Positions 44,673-54,807 are shown, numbered from the stretch's first letter. The stretch: 64,000 bases of DNA from Colwellia psychrerythraea (GCF_000764225.1 NZ_JQED01000015.1:248001-312000), one strand, 5' to 3'. Numbers and translations: made by a program. Notes: generated from the sequence alone by a model not told the origin.

Positions 44673-45476
44673 TTAACTAGCTGCTTTCACCGGAAATTTA
44701 GCCTCATGTAAACCAAGCGATTTTGCTTCAGCGACCAGTGCCATAATATCCTCAACTTCAAATTTTCGAATTTCATCTAAGTCAGAAACTTTAGTTAACA
44801 TATAATAAATTGGCTGCATGATATCAATGCGATAAGGGGTTCTTAAAACATCTAAGATATCAAAAGGCTTACGATCAACATCCTTATTATTCAGGGCATA
44901 ATCTGTTTCACCAGGGGAAGAAAGCACCCCTCCTCCGTATATTCGCAGCCCTTTTGGTGTATCAAGTAAACCAAATTCAATAGTGAACCAATATAAGCGA
45001 GCTAAAAATACGCGCTGCTCTTTAGTCGCATTTAAGCCCATTTTCCCATAGGCTTCAGTATAATTGGCAAATGATGAGTTGGTCAGTAGTGGGCAATGAC
45101 CAAATATTTCATGAAAAATATCAGGCTCTTGTAAATAGTCCATTTCTTCCCGACTGCGAATGAACGTTGCGACAGGGAATTTCTTTTCTGAGAGCAATCT
45201 AAAAAATTCACCAAAACCTATTAATGCAGGAACTGGGTAACATTCCCAACCCGTAGAGGTTTTTAAGACTTTACTTACTTCATCAAGCTGAGGTACTCGG
45301 TCAGCTGATAAGTTTAATTTCGCTAAACCCTCATGATATTCATCACATGCTTTATCTTTAATACACGCTATTTGACGAGTGAATAACTCTTGCCATATTA
45401 GATTTTCTTCTGCAGACCACTTTATGAAACCATGTTCATCAGGCACCTTTGAAGCATACTTTGTTCCTTTTGCCAT
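44673..45476 (-). CDS. phhA: Phenylalanine-4-hydroxylase
   Basis: A 267-residue monomeric bacterial phenylalanine hydroxylase converting Phe to Tyr with tetrahydropterin and O2. The iron ligands are H122 and H127 (in FHEIFGHCPLL) and E167 (YWFTIEFGL). Length fits the bacterial enzymes, which lack the mammalian regulatory domain. It heads the phhA-phhB unit and is preceded by a candidate TyrR box. Confidence 0.96.
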   Translation of the reverse strand: MAKGTKYASKVPDEHGFIKWSAEENLIWQELFTRQIACIKDKACDEYHEGLAKLNLSADRVPQLDEVSKVLKTSTGWECYPVPALIGFGEFFRLLSEKKFPVATFIRSREEMDYLQEPDIFHEIFGHCPLLTNSSFANYTEAYGKMGLNATKEQRVFLARLYWFTIEFGLLDTPKGLRIYGGGVLSSPGETDYALNNKDVDRKPFDILDVLRTPYRIDIMQPIYYMLTKVSDLDEIRKFEVEDIMALVAEAKSLGLHEAKFPVKAAS

Positions 45477-45659
45477 GTTACTTACCTTTCTTCTTAAGCG
45501 ATGTTGTTATCGTTTTATATAATAATTTTTATCGTTAACACCTTAACGTTAGGGCGATACGAGTTTAATTTTTATTTTGTTACTGCATTCATCTTAAGAC
45601 ATCTAGGGAGATAAAATAAAGCAACACGGAACGGTCAAAAAACAAACAAAAGTTTTTGT

Positions 45660-45677
45660 TGTACATGAAAGGTTACA
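45660..45677. promoter_or_regulatory. Candidate TyrR box upstream of phhA
   Basis: TGTACATGAAAGGTTACA fits the TyrR consensus TGTAAA-N6-TTTACA in both TGTA and TACA ends with correct spacing. It is about 185 nt upstream of the phhA start, consistent with activation from a distance. Confidence 0.5.
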
Positions 45678-45708
45678 TGATTAATTACAGCACAATATTA
45701 TTGTGCTG

Positions 45709-46830
45709 CTATTTCTTTGAAGAGCTGACTAAAGACTTAATTTGTTGAGCTATTTTTTTACGAACTTGCGTTAACTTTGGCTTTTCTTTAAAAGGGATTG
45801 GTCGGCATAGCTCCATAGTTTTGGCGCCTAGCCTTGCTGTAAGCATTCCGGCCCCCAGCCCTTGTGCAAATCGGGCTGATAATTTACCTAACAATTCAGC
45901 ACCCAACATATCACTGCCAAAATCAGCAACTAACTCACTTGCGCCAGCATAAGCCATATTAACAAAGACTTGTTTTATTAACTTAATACGACTCCAATAG
46001 CCTAATTTCAAGCCGTAAAGTCCTGCTATTTTATTTATCATGCGTAAGTTTCGCGATAACATAATCAACATATCTATCAAAGCAACAGGGCTTAACGCAA
46101 TTAATACCACCGCTTCGGTAGAAAATTTTGCCACCTCATTTATTGCTTTTTCATCAACCTTACTTAATACAACTCGAGAATAGAGGTGGACTAACTCACT
46201 AGAGCTGTAATCTGCTGTTAACGCATCATGCCAAACTTGCTGTTCTTTAGGGCAATCAAAAACCAAGTCGCAAGGTAAGTTAGCGCTAATGTTTTCACAG
46301 AACGCTTTCCCTCGCTCATTAGAATTTTCTGATAACGACTCAGACTCTATCAATAACAGCTCGGTTGCCTGTTGTTTCATTTTTTGACGGTTTTTAAATT
46401 GTCTTAGTCCTATAAACTCACGCCACAAATAATTTCCGCTGACCAAAGTCAATGAAGCTAACAGTAAGGCATAAAGGCTAGTGATTATTGGAGATTGTCC
46501 GAAGCCTACAATGAAAAAGTCAACAGCTTCAATAGTGAACAAAGTGACAAACAAAAGCCCAATTATACGCCATAACCATGAGCCCTTCCCGCCCCTGACA
46601 ACATCAATTTCTTGATAAAGTTGTTCATCACTAAGCTCCGTTTTTATTAGCTCATCGAGTCCGTCGCCATCGTGCGTCGTAGGAAAATAGCTATCATTTT
46701 CAAAGATAACTTGCTCGGTAAAGGTAGAGTCACCATCTTTAAACAGGCTTTTATCTTGCTCGGTAACAGCGTCACTTTCGCTAAATAGAATTTGCTGTTG
46801 TTGTGAGTTTTCATTGTTTTTAGTGGTCAT
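45709..46830 (-). CDS. ycjF: YcjF family membrane protein (DUF697)
   Basis: A 373-residue protein with two membrane helices (about residues 90-130) and a C-terminal DUF697 domain. Members pair with YcjX. Its ATG overlaps the ycjX stop by 4 nt (ATGA), so the two are translationally coupled. In E. coli ycjX-ycjF lie between psp and tyrR, the same order as here except that phhAB is inserted. Confidence 0.88.
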   Translation of the reverse strand: MTTKNNENSQQQQILFSESDAVTEQDKSLFKDGDSTFTEQVIFENDSYFPTTHDGDGLDELIKTELSDEQLYQEIDVVRGGKGSWLWRIIGLLFVTLFTIEAVDFFIVGFGQSPIITSLYALLLASLTLVSGNYLWREFIGLRQFKNRQKMKQQATELLLIESESLSENSNERGKAFCENISANLPCDLVFDCPKEQQVWHDALTADYSSSELVHLYSRVVLSKVDEKAINEVAKFSTEAVVLIALSPVALIDMLIMLSRNLRMINKIAGLYGLKLGYWSRIKLIKQVFVNMAYAGASELVADFGSDMLGAELLGKLSARFAQGLGAGMLTARLGAKTMELCRPIPFKEKPKLTQVRKKIAQQIKSLVSSSKK

Positions 46831-48302
46831 ATCATTTTATCTGCTAGTAAAAACTGTAACACTTGATCCATTCGCACGTGTGGTAAACATTGCTGTTTAT
46901 TAAGCCCACTCAAAGGTGCAAACTCCATAAAATTAAAGCTATTCGATTGCCAATAATCATCGTTAGGTAATTGACTAGGAACAGCCCCTGGAAATACAGT
47001 TATTTTTTGGCCGAATAGACCGGTCGACTCTTCCTCGTTAACATGATCCATACTTTGACCTTGAATAACGGGTACATCGAGCCCTTTATGCTTACTCATA
47101 CCAGTTTGAGTCGCTTTTACTGAAGCAATAGCTAATGTTTTAACTTGCACTGATTCATAATTTAAATGTTGTTTATTTTGATGAATCAACTGATTAAGCA
47201 ATGCGACTAGAGGCTTGTGTTGCTCAGGAGTAACGTGATCAGCTTTAGTTGCACCAAAAAGCAGTTTATCTATTTTGGGTGAAAATAGGCGAGAAAATAT
47301 ACCTGACTTACCATAATTGTAACTTTCTAAAATCATTGACATTGCTAACTCTAAATCAGCAAAACTCTCTTTACCTTGGTTCAATGACTTTAAACAATCA
47401 GCCAGAACTATTTGTCGGTCAAAACGGAGAAAATGCTCACGATAGAATTTACGTACTACTTGCTCTTTGTATTCTAAGTATCGTGACCTGAGCATGCCTA
47501 TAAAGCTGTCATCAGGTGCATTTTGATAGTCATTACCATCAATGGTATCTAAACCTGGGAAAGGGAAAAACTCTAAAATAGGTGCACCAGCTAAGTCACC
47601 AGGCAATATAAAACGACCAGGTTGAATAACGGACAAACCGAGTTGATGACGAAAAGTGTGTAATAACACGGTATATTCTTGCGCTAATTCCGATAAGAGC
47701 TCTTCACTTGCGCAAGCAAAAGGGTCAATTTCACTTAATTTAGCTAAGAAAGATTGACTGTGCTCTGCTCTTGGTAAGCATGTCATTAATGAATGAGTCT
47801 GCTGTGACCATTCTTGATATGTTTGCTTAAGCATAGCTAAATCAAGTAGCCATTCACCTGGATAATCGGTGATATCTAATGTCAGTGTCGCCATATCAGT
47901 GGCATATTTAAGCAGTGAGTTTTTCGGCTGATACCGAATTGCTAAACGTAATTCGCTGATACCATGAGTCGGCTCAGGCCATGTTGCAGGCTCAGACGTT
48001 ATCGCAGAAATAGCTGAGTCATAATCAAATCTTGGCACATGAAAATGTTTTTGTGGTACACGCTTAGCAGCAATAAAATTACCATTATGAACAGGATCAA
48101 AAAAACTAAGTTTACTACCATTACCTTCATTAATTAATTGATTAACCAGAGAAGTAATGAATGCCGTTTTTCCGCTACGACTTAAGCCCGTTACCGCTAA
48201 TGTTATATGTTGATCTATAGTGCGATTAAGTAACTCATTTGCTTTTTGCTTTAGCTTATCTAAGCCACGATTTTTTAGAGTCGATTTACTTATTAATGCC
48301 AT
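46827..48302 (-). CDS. ycjX: YcjX family P-loop NTPase (DUF463)
   Basis: A 491-residue GTPase-like protein with Walker A GLSRSGKT near residue 40 and family blocks TLDITDYPGEWLLDLAML and PFPGLD. The family is associated with the phage-shock regulon, probably in envelope stress; the precise role is unknown. It lies downstream of pspABC but beyond a terminator. Confidence 0.9.
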   Translation of the reverse strand: MALISKSTLKNRGLDKLKQKANELLNRTIDQHITLAVTGLSRSGKTAFITSLVNQLINEGNGSKLSFFDPVHNGNFIAAKRVPQKHFHVPRFDYDSAISAITSEPATWPEPTHGISELRLAIRYQPKNSLLKYATDMATLTLDITDYPGEWLLDLAMLKQTYQEWSQQTHSLMTCLPRAEHSQSFLAKLSEIDPFACASEELLSELAQEYTVLLHTFRHQLGLSVIQPGRFILPGDLAGAPILEFFPFPGLDTIDGNDYQNAPDDSFIGMLRSRYLEYKEQVVRKFYREHFLRFDRQIVLADCLKSLNQGKESFADLELAMSMILESYNYGKSGIFSRLFSPKIDKLLFGATKADHVTPEQHKPLVALLNQLIHQNKQHLNYESVQVKTLAIASVKATQTGMSKHKGLDVPVIQGQSMDHVNEEESTGLFGQKITVFPGAVPSQLPNDDYWQSNSFNFMEFAPLSGLNKQQCLPHVRMDQVLQFLLADKMI

Positions 48303-48450
48303 AAGGAATTGATAACTTATAAATTTTGATAGGGTTTATACGTAATTTTATCATAAGGTCTTTTAACTAGAATTTCACCTGATCGATTGATTTTTATTAG
48401 AAATAAACTACTTAGAGATAAAATAAAGAAGCACAAACTCTTTTAAATAG

Positions 48451-48476
48451 AAAAGCTGCCAATTGACAGCTTTTTT
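48451..48476. terminator. Terminator after pspC
   Basis: AAAAGCTG (48451-48458) pairs with CAGCTTTT (48467-48474) around an 8-nt loop. On the minus strand the stem is followed by TTTTCTATTT, just after the pspC stop, so readthrough into ycjX would be partial. Confidence 0.75.
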
Positions 48477-48481
48477 GATGT

Positions 48482-48934
48482 TTACAACTTATTAATTTCC
48501 CTAGAAACGGTAAATTCTGCCGAGGTAACATATTGCTCCATCGCTTGTACTTTTCCTTCTAGTGAACGAAACTTACGACGAATATCATAAAGTGCTTGTT
48601 TAGGGGGCTCACCTGCTTGCCAGATTCTAGCTTTTACCTTAATTGATTCATTGCTAACATCACCGTTTTCCTTTCCTGGTTGACGATGTCTCGCATACTG
48701 ACTTTCACCTTGCTCATGATTTCCACTCATGGTTTTTTCTGGCTTTTTATCGAGAATAAACCAAGCTGCAACGTAACCTAAGATAAGAAATGGCATGCCA
48801 AACAATACGCCTGAAACAACAAGTATCCTAACTAACCACGTTTCCCAACCAAAGTAGTCTGCTATACCAGCACAAACCCCAGCTATTTTTCCTTGCTCGG
48901 CGTCACGATATAACTCACCTCTTTTTCGATTCAT
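48482..48934 (-). CDS. pspC: Phage shock protein C
   Basis: A 150-residue inner-membrane sensor. The PspC domain lies at the N-terminus (GKIAGVCAGIADYFGW, then a hydrophobic helix GVLFGMPFLILGYVAAWFIL) and a C-terminal segment with leucine-rich helix (RRKFRSLEGKVQAMEQYV). With PspB it binds PspA under membrane stress. Its start overlaps pspB by 4 nt. Confidence 0.94.
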   Translation of the reverse strand: MNRKRGELYRDAEQGKIAGVCAGIADYFGWETWLVRILVVSGVLFGMPFLILGYVAAWFILDKKPEKTMSGNHEQGESQYARHRQPGKENGDVSNESIKVKARIWQAGEPPKQALYDIRRKFRSLEGKVQAMEQYVTSAEFTVSREINKL

Positions 48935-49158
48935 AATTTGGTTCTCCAGTTTGGGGTCTCCACATCTAAAATCGCTTCGAGGGTTTGAATCCTATCAGCC
49001 ATGCTATCTGCAACTTCTGACAATTCCGATAATTGAATATACTCTTCTTGAGTCAAACCTTGGCTAACTTGCTTTTTACTGCGGTAATGCAAAACCAACC
49101 ATATTGGAGCAACAATAATCATAAAAATAATGACGGGTGCGACAATGATCTCTTCCAC
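48931..49158 (-). CDS. pspB: Phage shock protein B
   Basis: A 75-residue inner-membrane protein: one N-terminal helix (VAPVIIFMIIVAPIWLVLHY) then a coiled coil ending in ETPNWR, as in other PspB proteins. It partners with PspC. It overlaps pspC (ATGA) and follows pspA by 56 nt. Confidence 0.93.
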   Translation of the reverse strand: MEEIIVAPVIIFMIIVAPIWLVLHYRSKKQVSQGLTQEEYIQLSELSEVADSMADRIQTLEAILDVETPNWRTKL

Positions 49159-49214
49159 AATAATTCTCCTTTATTCTACCGATAGTTTTATTTATATTTC
49201 TTGATGCAGTGATG

Positions 49215-49880
49215 CTACGTTTGATCGTTCTTCATTTTAGCTTTCAACTGAGCTAATTCATCATCAACTTTATCATCAGATTCAAGATCTGCTATCTCAT
49301 CTGCTAGTGATTTACTGCCTAAATCATATGACTCAATTTCTGCTTCAATATCATCAACTTTACGTTCATAATGATCGAAACGATTTAAGGCATCGTTAAC
49401 ACGCGTACTGTGAATATTCTCTTTTACTTTTAAACGAGAACTTGCTGATTTTTCACGGATAACAATAGCTTTTTGGCGTGCCTTAGCATCGCTTAGCTTT
49501 TCTTGTAATTGCGAAATTTCATCTTGTAACTTACTGAGATGCTCATCGGTATGCGCTAACTCTTCAACTAACGCTTGGGCACTTTCACTACTTTTATTCT
49601 TTTCCATTAAAGCCGCACGAGCCAAATCTTCTCGGTCTTTATTTAAAGCCAATTCAGCTTTGGCTTGCCATTGCTCAGCATCCTGCTCTAACCGACTCAC
49701 TTGACGAGCTAATTCTTTTTTATCTGCCAATGTTTTAGCTGAGCTGGAACGTACTTCAACTAAGGTATCTTCCATTTCTTGTATGATCAAGCGTACCATT
49801 TTCGCTGGATCTTCGGCTTTATCTAATAAATTATTAATATTAGAGTTAATAATATCGGTGAATCTTGAAAAAATACCCAT
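49215..49880 (-). CDS. pspA: Phage shock protein A
   Basis: A 221-residue PspA/IM30 (ESCRT-III-like) coiled-coil protein that protects the inner membrane and inhibits PspF. MGIFSRFTDIINSNINNLLDKAEDPAKMVRLIIQEM is typical of its N-terminus. A good GAGGA ribosome-binding site lies 8 nt upstream. Divergent from pspF, as in E. coli. Confidence 0.96.
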   Translation of the reverse strand: MGIFSRFTDIINSNINNLLDKAEDPAKMVRLIIQEMEDTLVEVRSSSAKTLADKKELARQVSRLEQDAEQWQAKAELALNKDREDLARAALMEKNKSSESAQALVEELAHTDEHLSKLQDEISQLQEKLSDAKARQKAIVIREKSASSRLKVKENIHSTRVNDALNRFDHYERKVDDIEAEIESYDLGSKSLADEIADLESDDKVDDELAQLKAKMKNDQT

Positions 49881-49973
49881 AACAACTTCCTCAACTGATG
49901 GCTAAATCATGCCAAACTGTATTTACTTTGCTTAAACTAAGCATTAACTTAGCGCTGAATTACTTCTTGAAGA

Positions 49974-49992
49974 CATTCATTATTCACGCCAA
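49974..49992 (-). promoter_or_regulatory. Possible sigma-54 promoter of pspA
   Basis: Minus strand TTGGCGTGAATAATGAATG has GG and GA ten bases apart, near the -24/-12 pattern (GG-N10-GC) expected for a PspF-controlled gene, but the -12 base is wrong. A second candidate nearer the gene (TTGGCATGATTTAGCC) has 9-nt spacing. Neither is convincing alone; the AT-rich stretch upstream could bind IHF. Confidence 0.3.
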
Positions 49993-50115
49993 CTTTCCAT
50001 ACAACAATAATCATTTGTTTTTTAAAGCTTTATTTTTATTAAAAAAAGGCTTTCAACCTATCAAGTTATAAAATACACTATTTGTTAGTGAAATAAACCA
50101 ACATTTGAATTTATT

Positions 50116-51234
50116 ATGGCGCGTTTTAACCAACAAGATAACCTTCTTGGCCAATCAAATAGCTTCTTAGAAGTACTAGAACAAATATCCCAAATTGCGG
50201 CTTTAAGTAAACCGGTGCTTATCATTGGTGAACGCGGTACAGGCAAGGAGCTAGTCGCCGCACGTTTACACTTCCTATCAAAACGATGGGAGCAGAACTA
50301 TTTAAAACTTAATTGTGCCGCATTAAATGAAAACCTGCTTGAAACAGAGTTATTTGGTTACGATAGTGGTGCATTTACTGGGGCAAGTAAGCGTCACGAA
50401 GGCCGATTTGAGCGTGCAGATAAAGGTACACTCTTTTTAGATGAAATTGCCAATACTTCAGGACTAATTCAAGAAAAGTTACTACGTGTCGTTGAATATG
50501 GTGAATTTGAGCGCGTTGGTGGTTCTAGGACAATTAATAGCGATGTTCGTTTAATTGCTGCAACCAATGAAGACTTACCCACCTTAGCTGCCTCAGGACA
50601 ATTTAGAGCAGATCTATTAGATCGCTTGGCTTTTGATGTTATTACTCTGCCGCCACTAAGAGAACGCTTAGATGATATTATTATGCTCGCAGAGCACTTT
50701 GCTATCAACATGGCCCGAGAACTAGAATTTGAATTATTCAGTGGTTTTACCGAAAAAGCTAAACGCAGCCTACTAGAGTATCACTGGCCTGGAAATATTC
50801 GTGAATTAAAAAATGTCGTAGAGCGAAGTGTCTATCGCTGTAACAACCCGCATTTACCCGTTCATGAATTGATCATTGACCCATTCGAGTCTCCCTTTAG
50901 GCCAAACCAACGAATTAAAACCCATGATAGAGTCAGTGAACTTGCTCAACAGAGTACTGCAATCAATAATAATGTAGTTGATGACTCTTTAGCACCAGCA
51001 ACTGCAACAATGGATAATGCTAAAGTGACAGCCACAATTGTGGCTCAACAGTTCCCTCAGTCACTAAAAGCATTATCACAGGACTTTGAAATAGAATTAA
51101 TACAATCAGCGTTGGCCCACTGCCAATTTAACCAAAAGAAAACCGCAGAGGCACTCGAATTAACTTATCATCAATTACGCGGTTATTTAAAAAAATATAA
51201 CTTGCTTGATGGCAGTATTAACGATGAACTCTAA
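50116..51234 (+). CDS. pspF: PspF sigma-54 enhancer-binding activator
   Basis: A 372-residue activator without a receiver domain. Walker A GERGTGKE (38-45), the sigma-54-contacting GAFTGA (85-90), FLDEIAN, the GNIRELKN segment, and a C-terminal Fis-type helix (KKTAEALELTYHQLRGYLKK). It is about 45 residues longer than E. coli PspF because of an extended linker at about 270-330. PspA inhibits it. Its 3' end overlaps the sapA start by 11 nt, so it is fused to the sap operon. Confidence 0.95.
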   Translation: MARFNQQDNLLGQSNSFLEVLEQISQIAALSKPVLIIGERGTGKELVAARLHFLSKRWEQNYLKLNCAALNENLLETELFGYDSGAFTGASKRHEGRFERADKGTLFLDEIANTSGLIQEKLLRVVEYGEFERVGGSRTINSDVRLIAATNEDLPTLAASGQFRADLLDRLAFDVITLPPLRERLDDIIMLAEHFAINMARELEFELFSGFTEKAKRSLLEYHWPGNIRELKNVVERSVYRCNNPHLPVHELIIDPFESPFRPNQRIKTHDRVSELAQQSTAINNNVVDDSLAPATATMDNAKVTATIVAQQFPQSLKALSQDFEIELIQSALAHCQFNQKKTAEALELTYHQLRGYLKKYNLLDGSINDEL

Positions 51235-52894
51235 TTCAATATTCTCGCTAACAATAGCGGCTTTCATTAGTCTTTTAATGGGTTGCAACGAAGGTAATAA
51301 GTTATCGTTAAGTGAGCGAAGCATAATCTACTGTTCTGAAGGCTCACCTGAAACATTTAATCCTCAGCTAAGTACATCAGGGACTACTTCCGATGCTACA
51401 GCTAAGCAACTGTATAATAGCCTCATCGTTTATAAAGGTAAAAATAATACCTTAGGACCATCATTAGCAAAATCTTGGCATGTAACCCGCGATGGCAAAA
51501 AAATAACCTTCTATTTACGCCAAGATGTTAGCTTTCATCAAACGCATTATTTTACCCCAACAAGGTTATTTAATGCCGATGACGTTTTATTTAGCTTTAA
51601 TCGAATTTTAAATAAAGATCACCCCTTTCATCATGTGTCAGGTAACCAATATCCTTTTTTTCAAAGCGTAAAATTTTCAGAATTAGTTGAAAAGGTAGAA
51701 AAAATCAATGATTTTACTGTTCGTTTTATTTTAAAGCGTAACGATAGTTCTTTCTTAGCTAATCTGGCAACTGATTTTGCTGTCATTTTATCTGCAGAGT
51801 ATGGGCAAATGCTCCAAGACAAAAGAGCAGAACATGAAATCGATATATCGCCTATCGGTACAGGGCCTTTTAAACTGGAAGATTATCGTGTTGGCTCACT
51901 AATTCGATTCTACCGCCACGAATCATATTGGCAGGAAAAAGCTAAAATAGAGCAGCTTGTCTATGATATATCACCCAGTAAAACAAGCCGACTAACTAAG
52001 CTACTAGCAAAAGAGTGTGATGTGAGTAGTTATCCTATCGCACATGCAAAAATAGCAGAAAGAAGTGATTTACAATTAGAATCAATTACGTCATTAAATG
52101 TTGGCTACTTTGCTTTTAATACAAAAAAAGAACCTTTCAATAATAAATTGGTTCGCCAAGCCATCAGTTTGGCTATTAACAAGCAGGCCTTGATTGAAAC
52201 AGTTTACCAAGGGCAAGCCGCATGGGCTAAATCTATACTACCTGAAACATCATGGGCTTACGATAAAAACACGCCAGAGTTAGGTTATGATCCTGTTCGT
52301 GCTAAATCGTTATTAGAAGTCGCTGGTTATCCACAAGGATTCATCATGGACATATGGGCAATGCCCGTTCAGAGGCCATACAATCCAAATGCTGTAACGA
52401 TGGCAAAGCTTATTCAAGCAGATCTAAAGAAAATTGGCGTGACTGTAAAAATTATTAGCTACGAATGGAGTACTTTTTTACGTCGATTGTCTCAAGGTGA
52501 ACATCAAAGCTTTTTACTAGGCTGGACTGCCGATCACCCTGACCCAGATAACTTTTTTACCCCGATACTCAGTTGCTCAGCGAGTGAACTTGGTAATAAT
52601 CGTACCTTTTGGTGTAATAAGGAATATGACCAATTACTGGAAAAAGCACTTCAAACAACGAATATGGATAAAAGAAAAGGCTATTATGCTAAGGCTATGG
52701 CAATAATTAATGAAGAAATGCCTTTATTACCTATCGCCCATTCAAAACGATTTCAAGCCCGCGGTTTTGATGTAGAAGGTGATATACTTTCAAACTTTGG
52801 CGGCATCAGTTTTTATAATGCAGCCAAAAATACAATAAATAATGAAGCTAAAAGTATAGTTCAATCTAAAATAGCAGAGGAGGCGAGTAACTAA
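51224..52894 (+). CDS. sapA: SapA periplasmic peptide-binding lipoprotein
   Basis: A 556-residue extracytoplasmic solute-binding protein (family 5) of the Sap ABC system, linked to antimicrobial peptide resistance and to putrescine transport in different bacteria. The lipobox LLMGC is at residues 17-21. Blocks AKQLYNSLIVY, ADDVLFSFNRI and LAINKQALI are family-typical. ATG 51224 is chosen because it gives a compact lipoprotein signal; ATG 51209 is also possible. No clear Shine-Dalgarno is visible, and coupling to pspF, which overlaps it, is likely. Confidence 0.92.
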   Translation: MNSNSIFSLTIAAFISLLMGCNEGNKLSLSERSIIYCSEGSPETFNPQLSTSGTTSDATAKQLYNSLIVYKGKNNTLGPSLAKSWHVTRDGKKITFYLRQDVSFHQTHYFTPTRLFNADDVLFSFNRILNKDHPFHHVSGNQYPFFQSVKFSELVEKVEKINDFTVRFILKRNDSSFLANLATDFAVILSAEYGQMLQDKRAEHEIDISPIGTGPFKLEDYRVGSLIRFYRHESYWQEKAKIEQLVYDISPSKTSRLTKLLAKECDVSSYPIAHAKIAERSDLQLESITSLNVGYFAFNTKKEPFNNKLVRQAISLAINKQALIETVYQGQAAWAKSILPETSWAYDKNTPELGYDPVRAKSLLEVAGYPQGFIMDIWAMPVQRPYNPNAVTMAKLIQADLKKIGVTVKIISYEWSTFLRRLSQGEHQSFLLGWTADHPDPDNFFTPILSCSASELGNNRTFWCNKEYDQLLEKALQTTNMDKRKGYYAKAMAIINEEMPLLPIAHSKRFQARGFDVEGDILSNFGGISFYNAAKNTINNEAKSIVQSKIAEEASN

Positions 52895-52895
52895 T

Positions 52896-53924
52896 ATGCT
52901 TACCTTTACCTTACGCCGTTTAAGTTTATTCATTTTTACTATGTTGGTATTAACCTTATTATCTTTTAGTTTAAGCTTTTTATTCCCTGGTGATACCGTT
53001 ATTAATCACTCAGGTCAAATCAATGCCTCTACCACAGAACTAGCTCATCTAAATCAAGTCTATCAGATGGACAAAAATATATTTCACCAATATCTTGCAT
53101 ATTTATCGCATATTCTTAATGGTGATTTTGGCCAATCTATGGCGAGTCAATCACCAATTAGCAATGAAATAAGAAAATTGTTGCCTGCTACCATAGAACT
53201 CAGTTTAGTTGCTTTACTTATCGCCATGTTAGTTGGTATCCCTTTAGGGTTTATTGCGGCAATTAAGCATAATAAAACCAGTGACAATGTTATTTTATCC
53301 CTCGCCATGCTGGGTTATTCCATTCCTGTTTTTTGGCTGGGCCTATTAGCAATCCTCGTATTTTCAATTGGTCTTGGCTGGTTGCCCTCAGCTGGCCAAA
53401 TTAGCCTTTTATTTGAAATAGAGTTTGTAACCGGTATTCAATTTTTTGACATCTTACTTAGCGATAGTCCTTATAAATGGCAAGCATTTCGGGACGCTAG
53501 TGCCCATATGATCCTACCGGCCTGTGTTGTCGCCTTAGCACCTGCGACTATCTTTATCCGTTTATCACGTGCATCAATGATTGAAGTATTAGCCGCCAGT
53601 TATATTAGAGCAGCTCGCGCCAAGGGCTTAAGCTTTCAACAAATAATCTTTCGGCACGCTATACGCAACGCATTGATACAAATAATCCGCCATGTAGGTT
53701 TACAGTTTGCTAATTTAGTCACTATCGCTATGGTAACTGAAGTCATCTTCAGTTGGCCTGGAATTGGCCGTTGGCTTATAGATAGTATTTATCAACGTGA
53801 TTACACTGCTATTCAAAGTGGTTTATTGGTGCTTTCATGCTTTATCTTTATTGTTCATATCTTAACCGACTTTATTTATGCCGCTCTCAACCCATTAGCG
53901 CGAGGAAATAAGCATGGCTCGTGA
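52896..53924 (+). CDS. sapB: SapB ABC permease
   Basis: A 342-residue inner-membrane permease of the DppB/OppB type with about six helices and an EAA-type loop near ASYIRAARAKGLSFQQIIFRH. It starts 1 nt after sapA and overlaps sapC by 11 nt. Confidence 0.93.
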   Translation: MLTFTLRRLSLFIFTMLVLTLLSFSLSFLFPGDTVINHSGQINASTTELAHLNQVYQMDKNIFHQYLAYLSHILNGDFGQSMASQSPISNEIRKLLPATIELSLVALLIAMLVGIPLGFIAAIKHNKTSDNVILSLAMLGYSIPVFWLGLLAILVFSIGLGWLPSAGQISLLFEIEFVTGIQFFDILLSDSPYKWQAFRDASAHMILPACVVALAPATIFIRLSRASMIEVLAASYIRAARAKGLSFQQIIFRHAIRNALIQIIRHVGLQFANLVTIAMVTEVIFSWPGIGRWLIDSIYQRDYTAIQSGLLVLSCFIFIVHILTDFIYAALNPLARGNKHGS

Positions 53925-54807
53925 AAAGATTTACCTTGAGGAAGTATTTCCCTCTCCTTTCATGCAGTTGTGGGGGATTTTTCGTAAAACACCCGTCGCA
54001 ATGATTGGTTTTTGTTGTTTTATCTTTTTGATTTTTTTAGCAATATTCGCTCCAGTGTTAGCCCCCTACACCCCAGTAGATGGCAATTTGGATATGATAT
54101 TATTACCACCAGCTTGGCACGCAGATGGCAATGTAAGTTATTTATTGGGCACTGACGAGCTTGGCCGTGACATGTTATCTAGACTTATGTACGGTACTTC
54201 ACTTACCTTTGGTTTAAGCTTTATTGTTGTTATTTTTTCTCTGGTTATTGGTGTTGTTATAGGCTCTTTATCGGCATTAACCAGAGGTATCAAGTCAAGT
54301 TTTTTAAATCATTTTCTCGATGTTGTATTGTCCATCCCTTCACTTTTACTCGCGATTATTATTGTCGCTATTCTAGGGCCAGGCATCAGTAACACGGTAT
54401 GGGCAATAGCCATTGTTTTTATTCCACAATTTATTCATATTACTCGGTATGCTGTAAAAGAAGAGTTTAGAAAAGATTATGTGCTTGCATCTCGCCTAGA
54501 TGGAGCCAGTAACTTTCGAATCCTATACTACTCAGTATTTCCTAATATAGTAGAGCGTTTAATGAGTCAGGCAACGTTAGCTCAATCTGCTGCGATATTA
54601 GATATAGCGACATTAGGTTTTTTAGGTTTGGGCGCACAAATCCCCTTACCTGAGTGGGGCGCTATTTTAGCCAATGGTCTTGAACGTTTTTATATAGCAC
54701 CTTGGACTGTATATTTACCTGGCTTAGCCATTTTATTTGCCGTAGTTGCCACTAACTTAGTGGGTGAAGGTATTCGTCATGCACTCAAGTTGCGAAAGGA
54801 AAATTAA
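53914..54807 (+). CDS. sapC: SapC ABC permease
   Basis: A 297-residue inner-membrane permease of the DppC/OppC type with an N-terminal helix, DELGRDMLSRL, and the EAA-type loop KDYVLASRLDGASNFRILYY. It forms the channel with SapB. It is unrelated to the SapC-family protein encoded at 1780. Its stop is shared (TAATG) with the ATG of a 28-codon ORF. Confidence 0.93.
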   Translation: MAREKIYLEEVFPSPFMQLWGIFRKTPVAMIGFCCFIFLIFLAIFAPVLAPYTPVDGNLDMILLPPAWHADGNVSYLLGTDELGRDMLSRLMYGTSLTFGLSFIVVIFSLVIGVVIGSLSALTRGIKSSFLNHFLDVVLSIPSLLLAIIIVAILGPGISNTVWAIAIVFIPQFIHITRYAVKEEFRKDYVLASRLDGASNFRILYYSVFPNIVERLMSQATLAQSAAILDIATLGFLGLGAQIPLPEWGAILANGLERFYIAPWTVYLPGLAILFAVVATNLVGEGIRHALKLRKEN

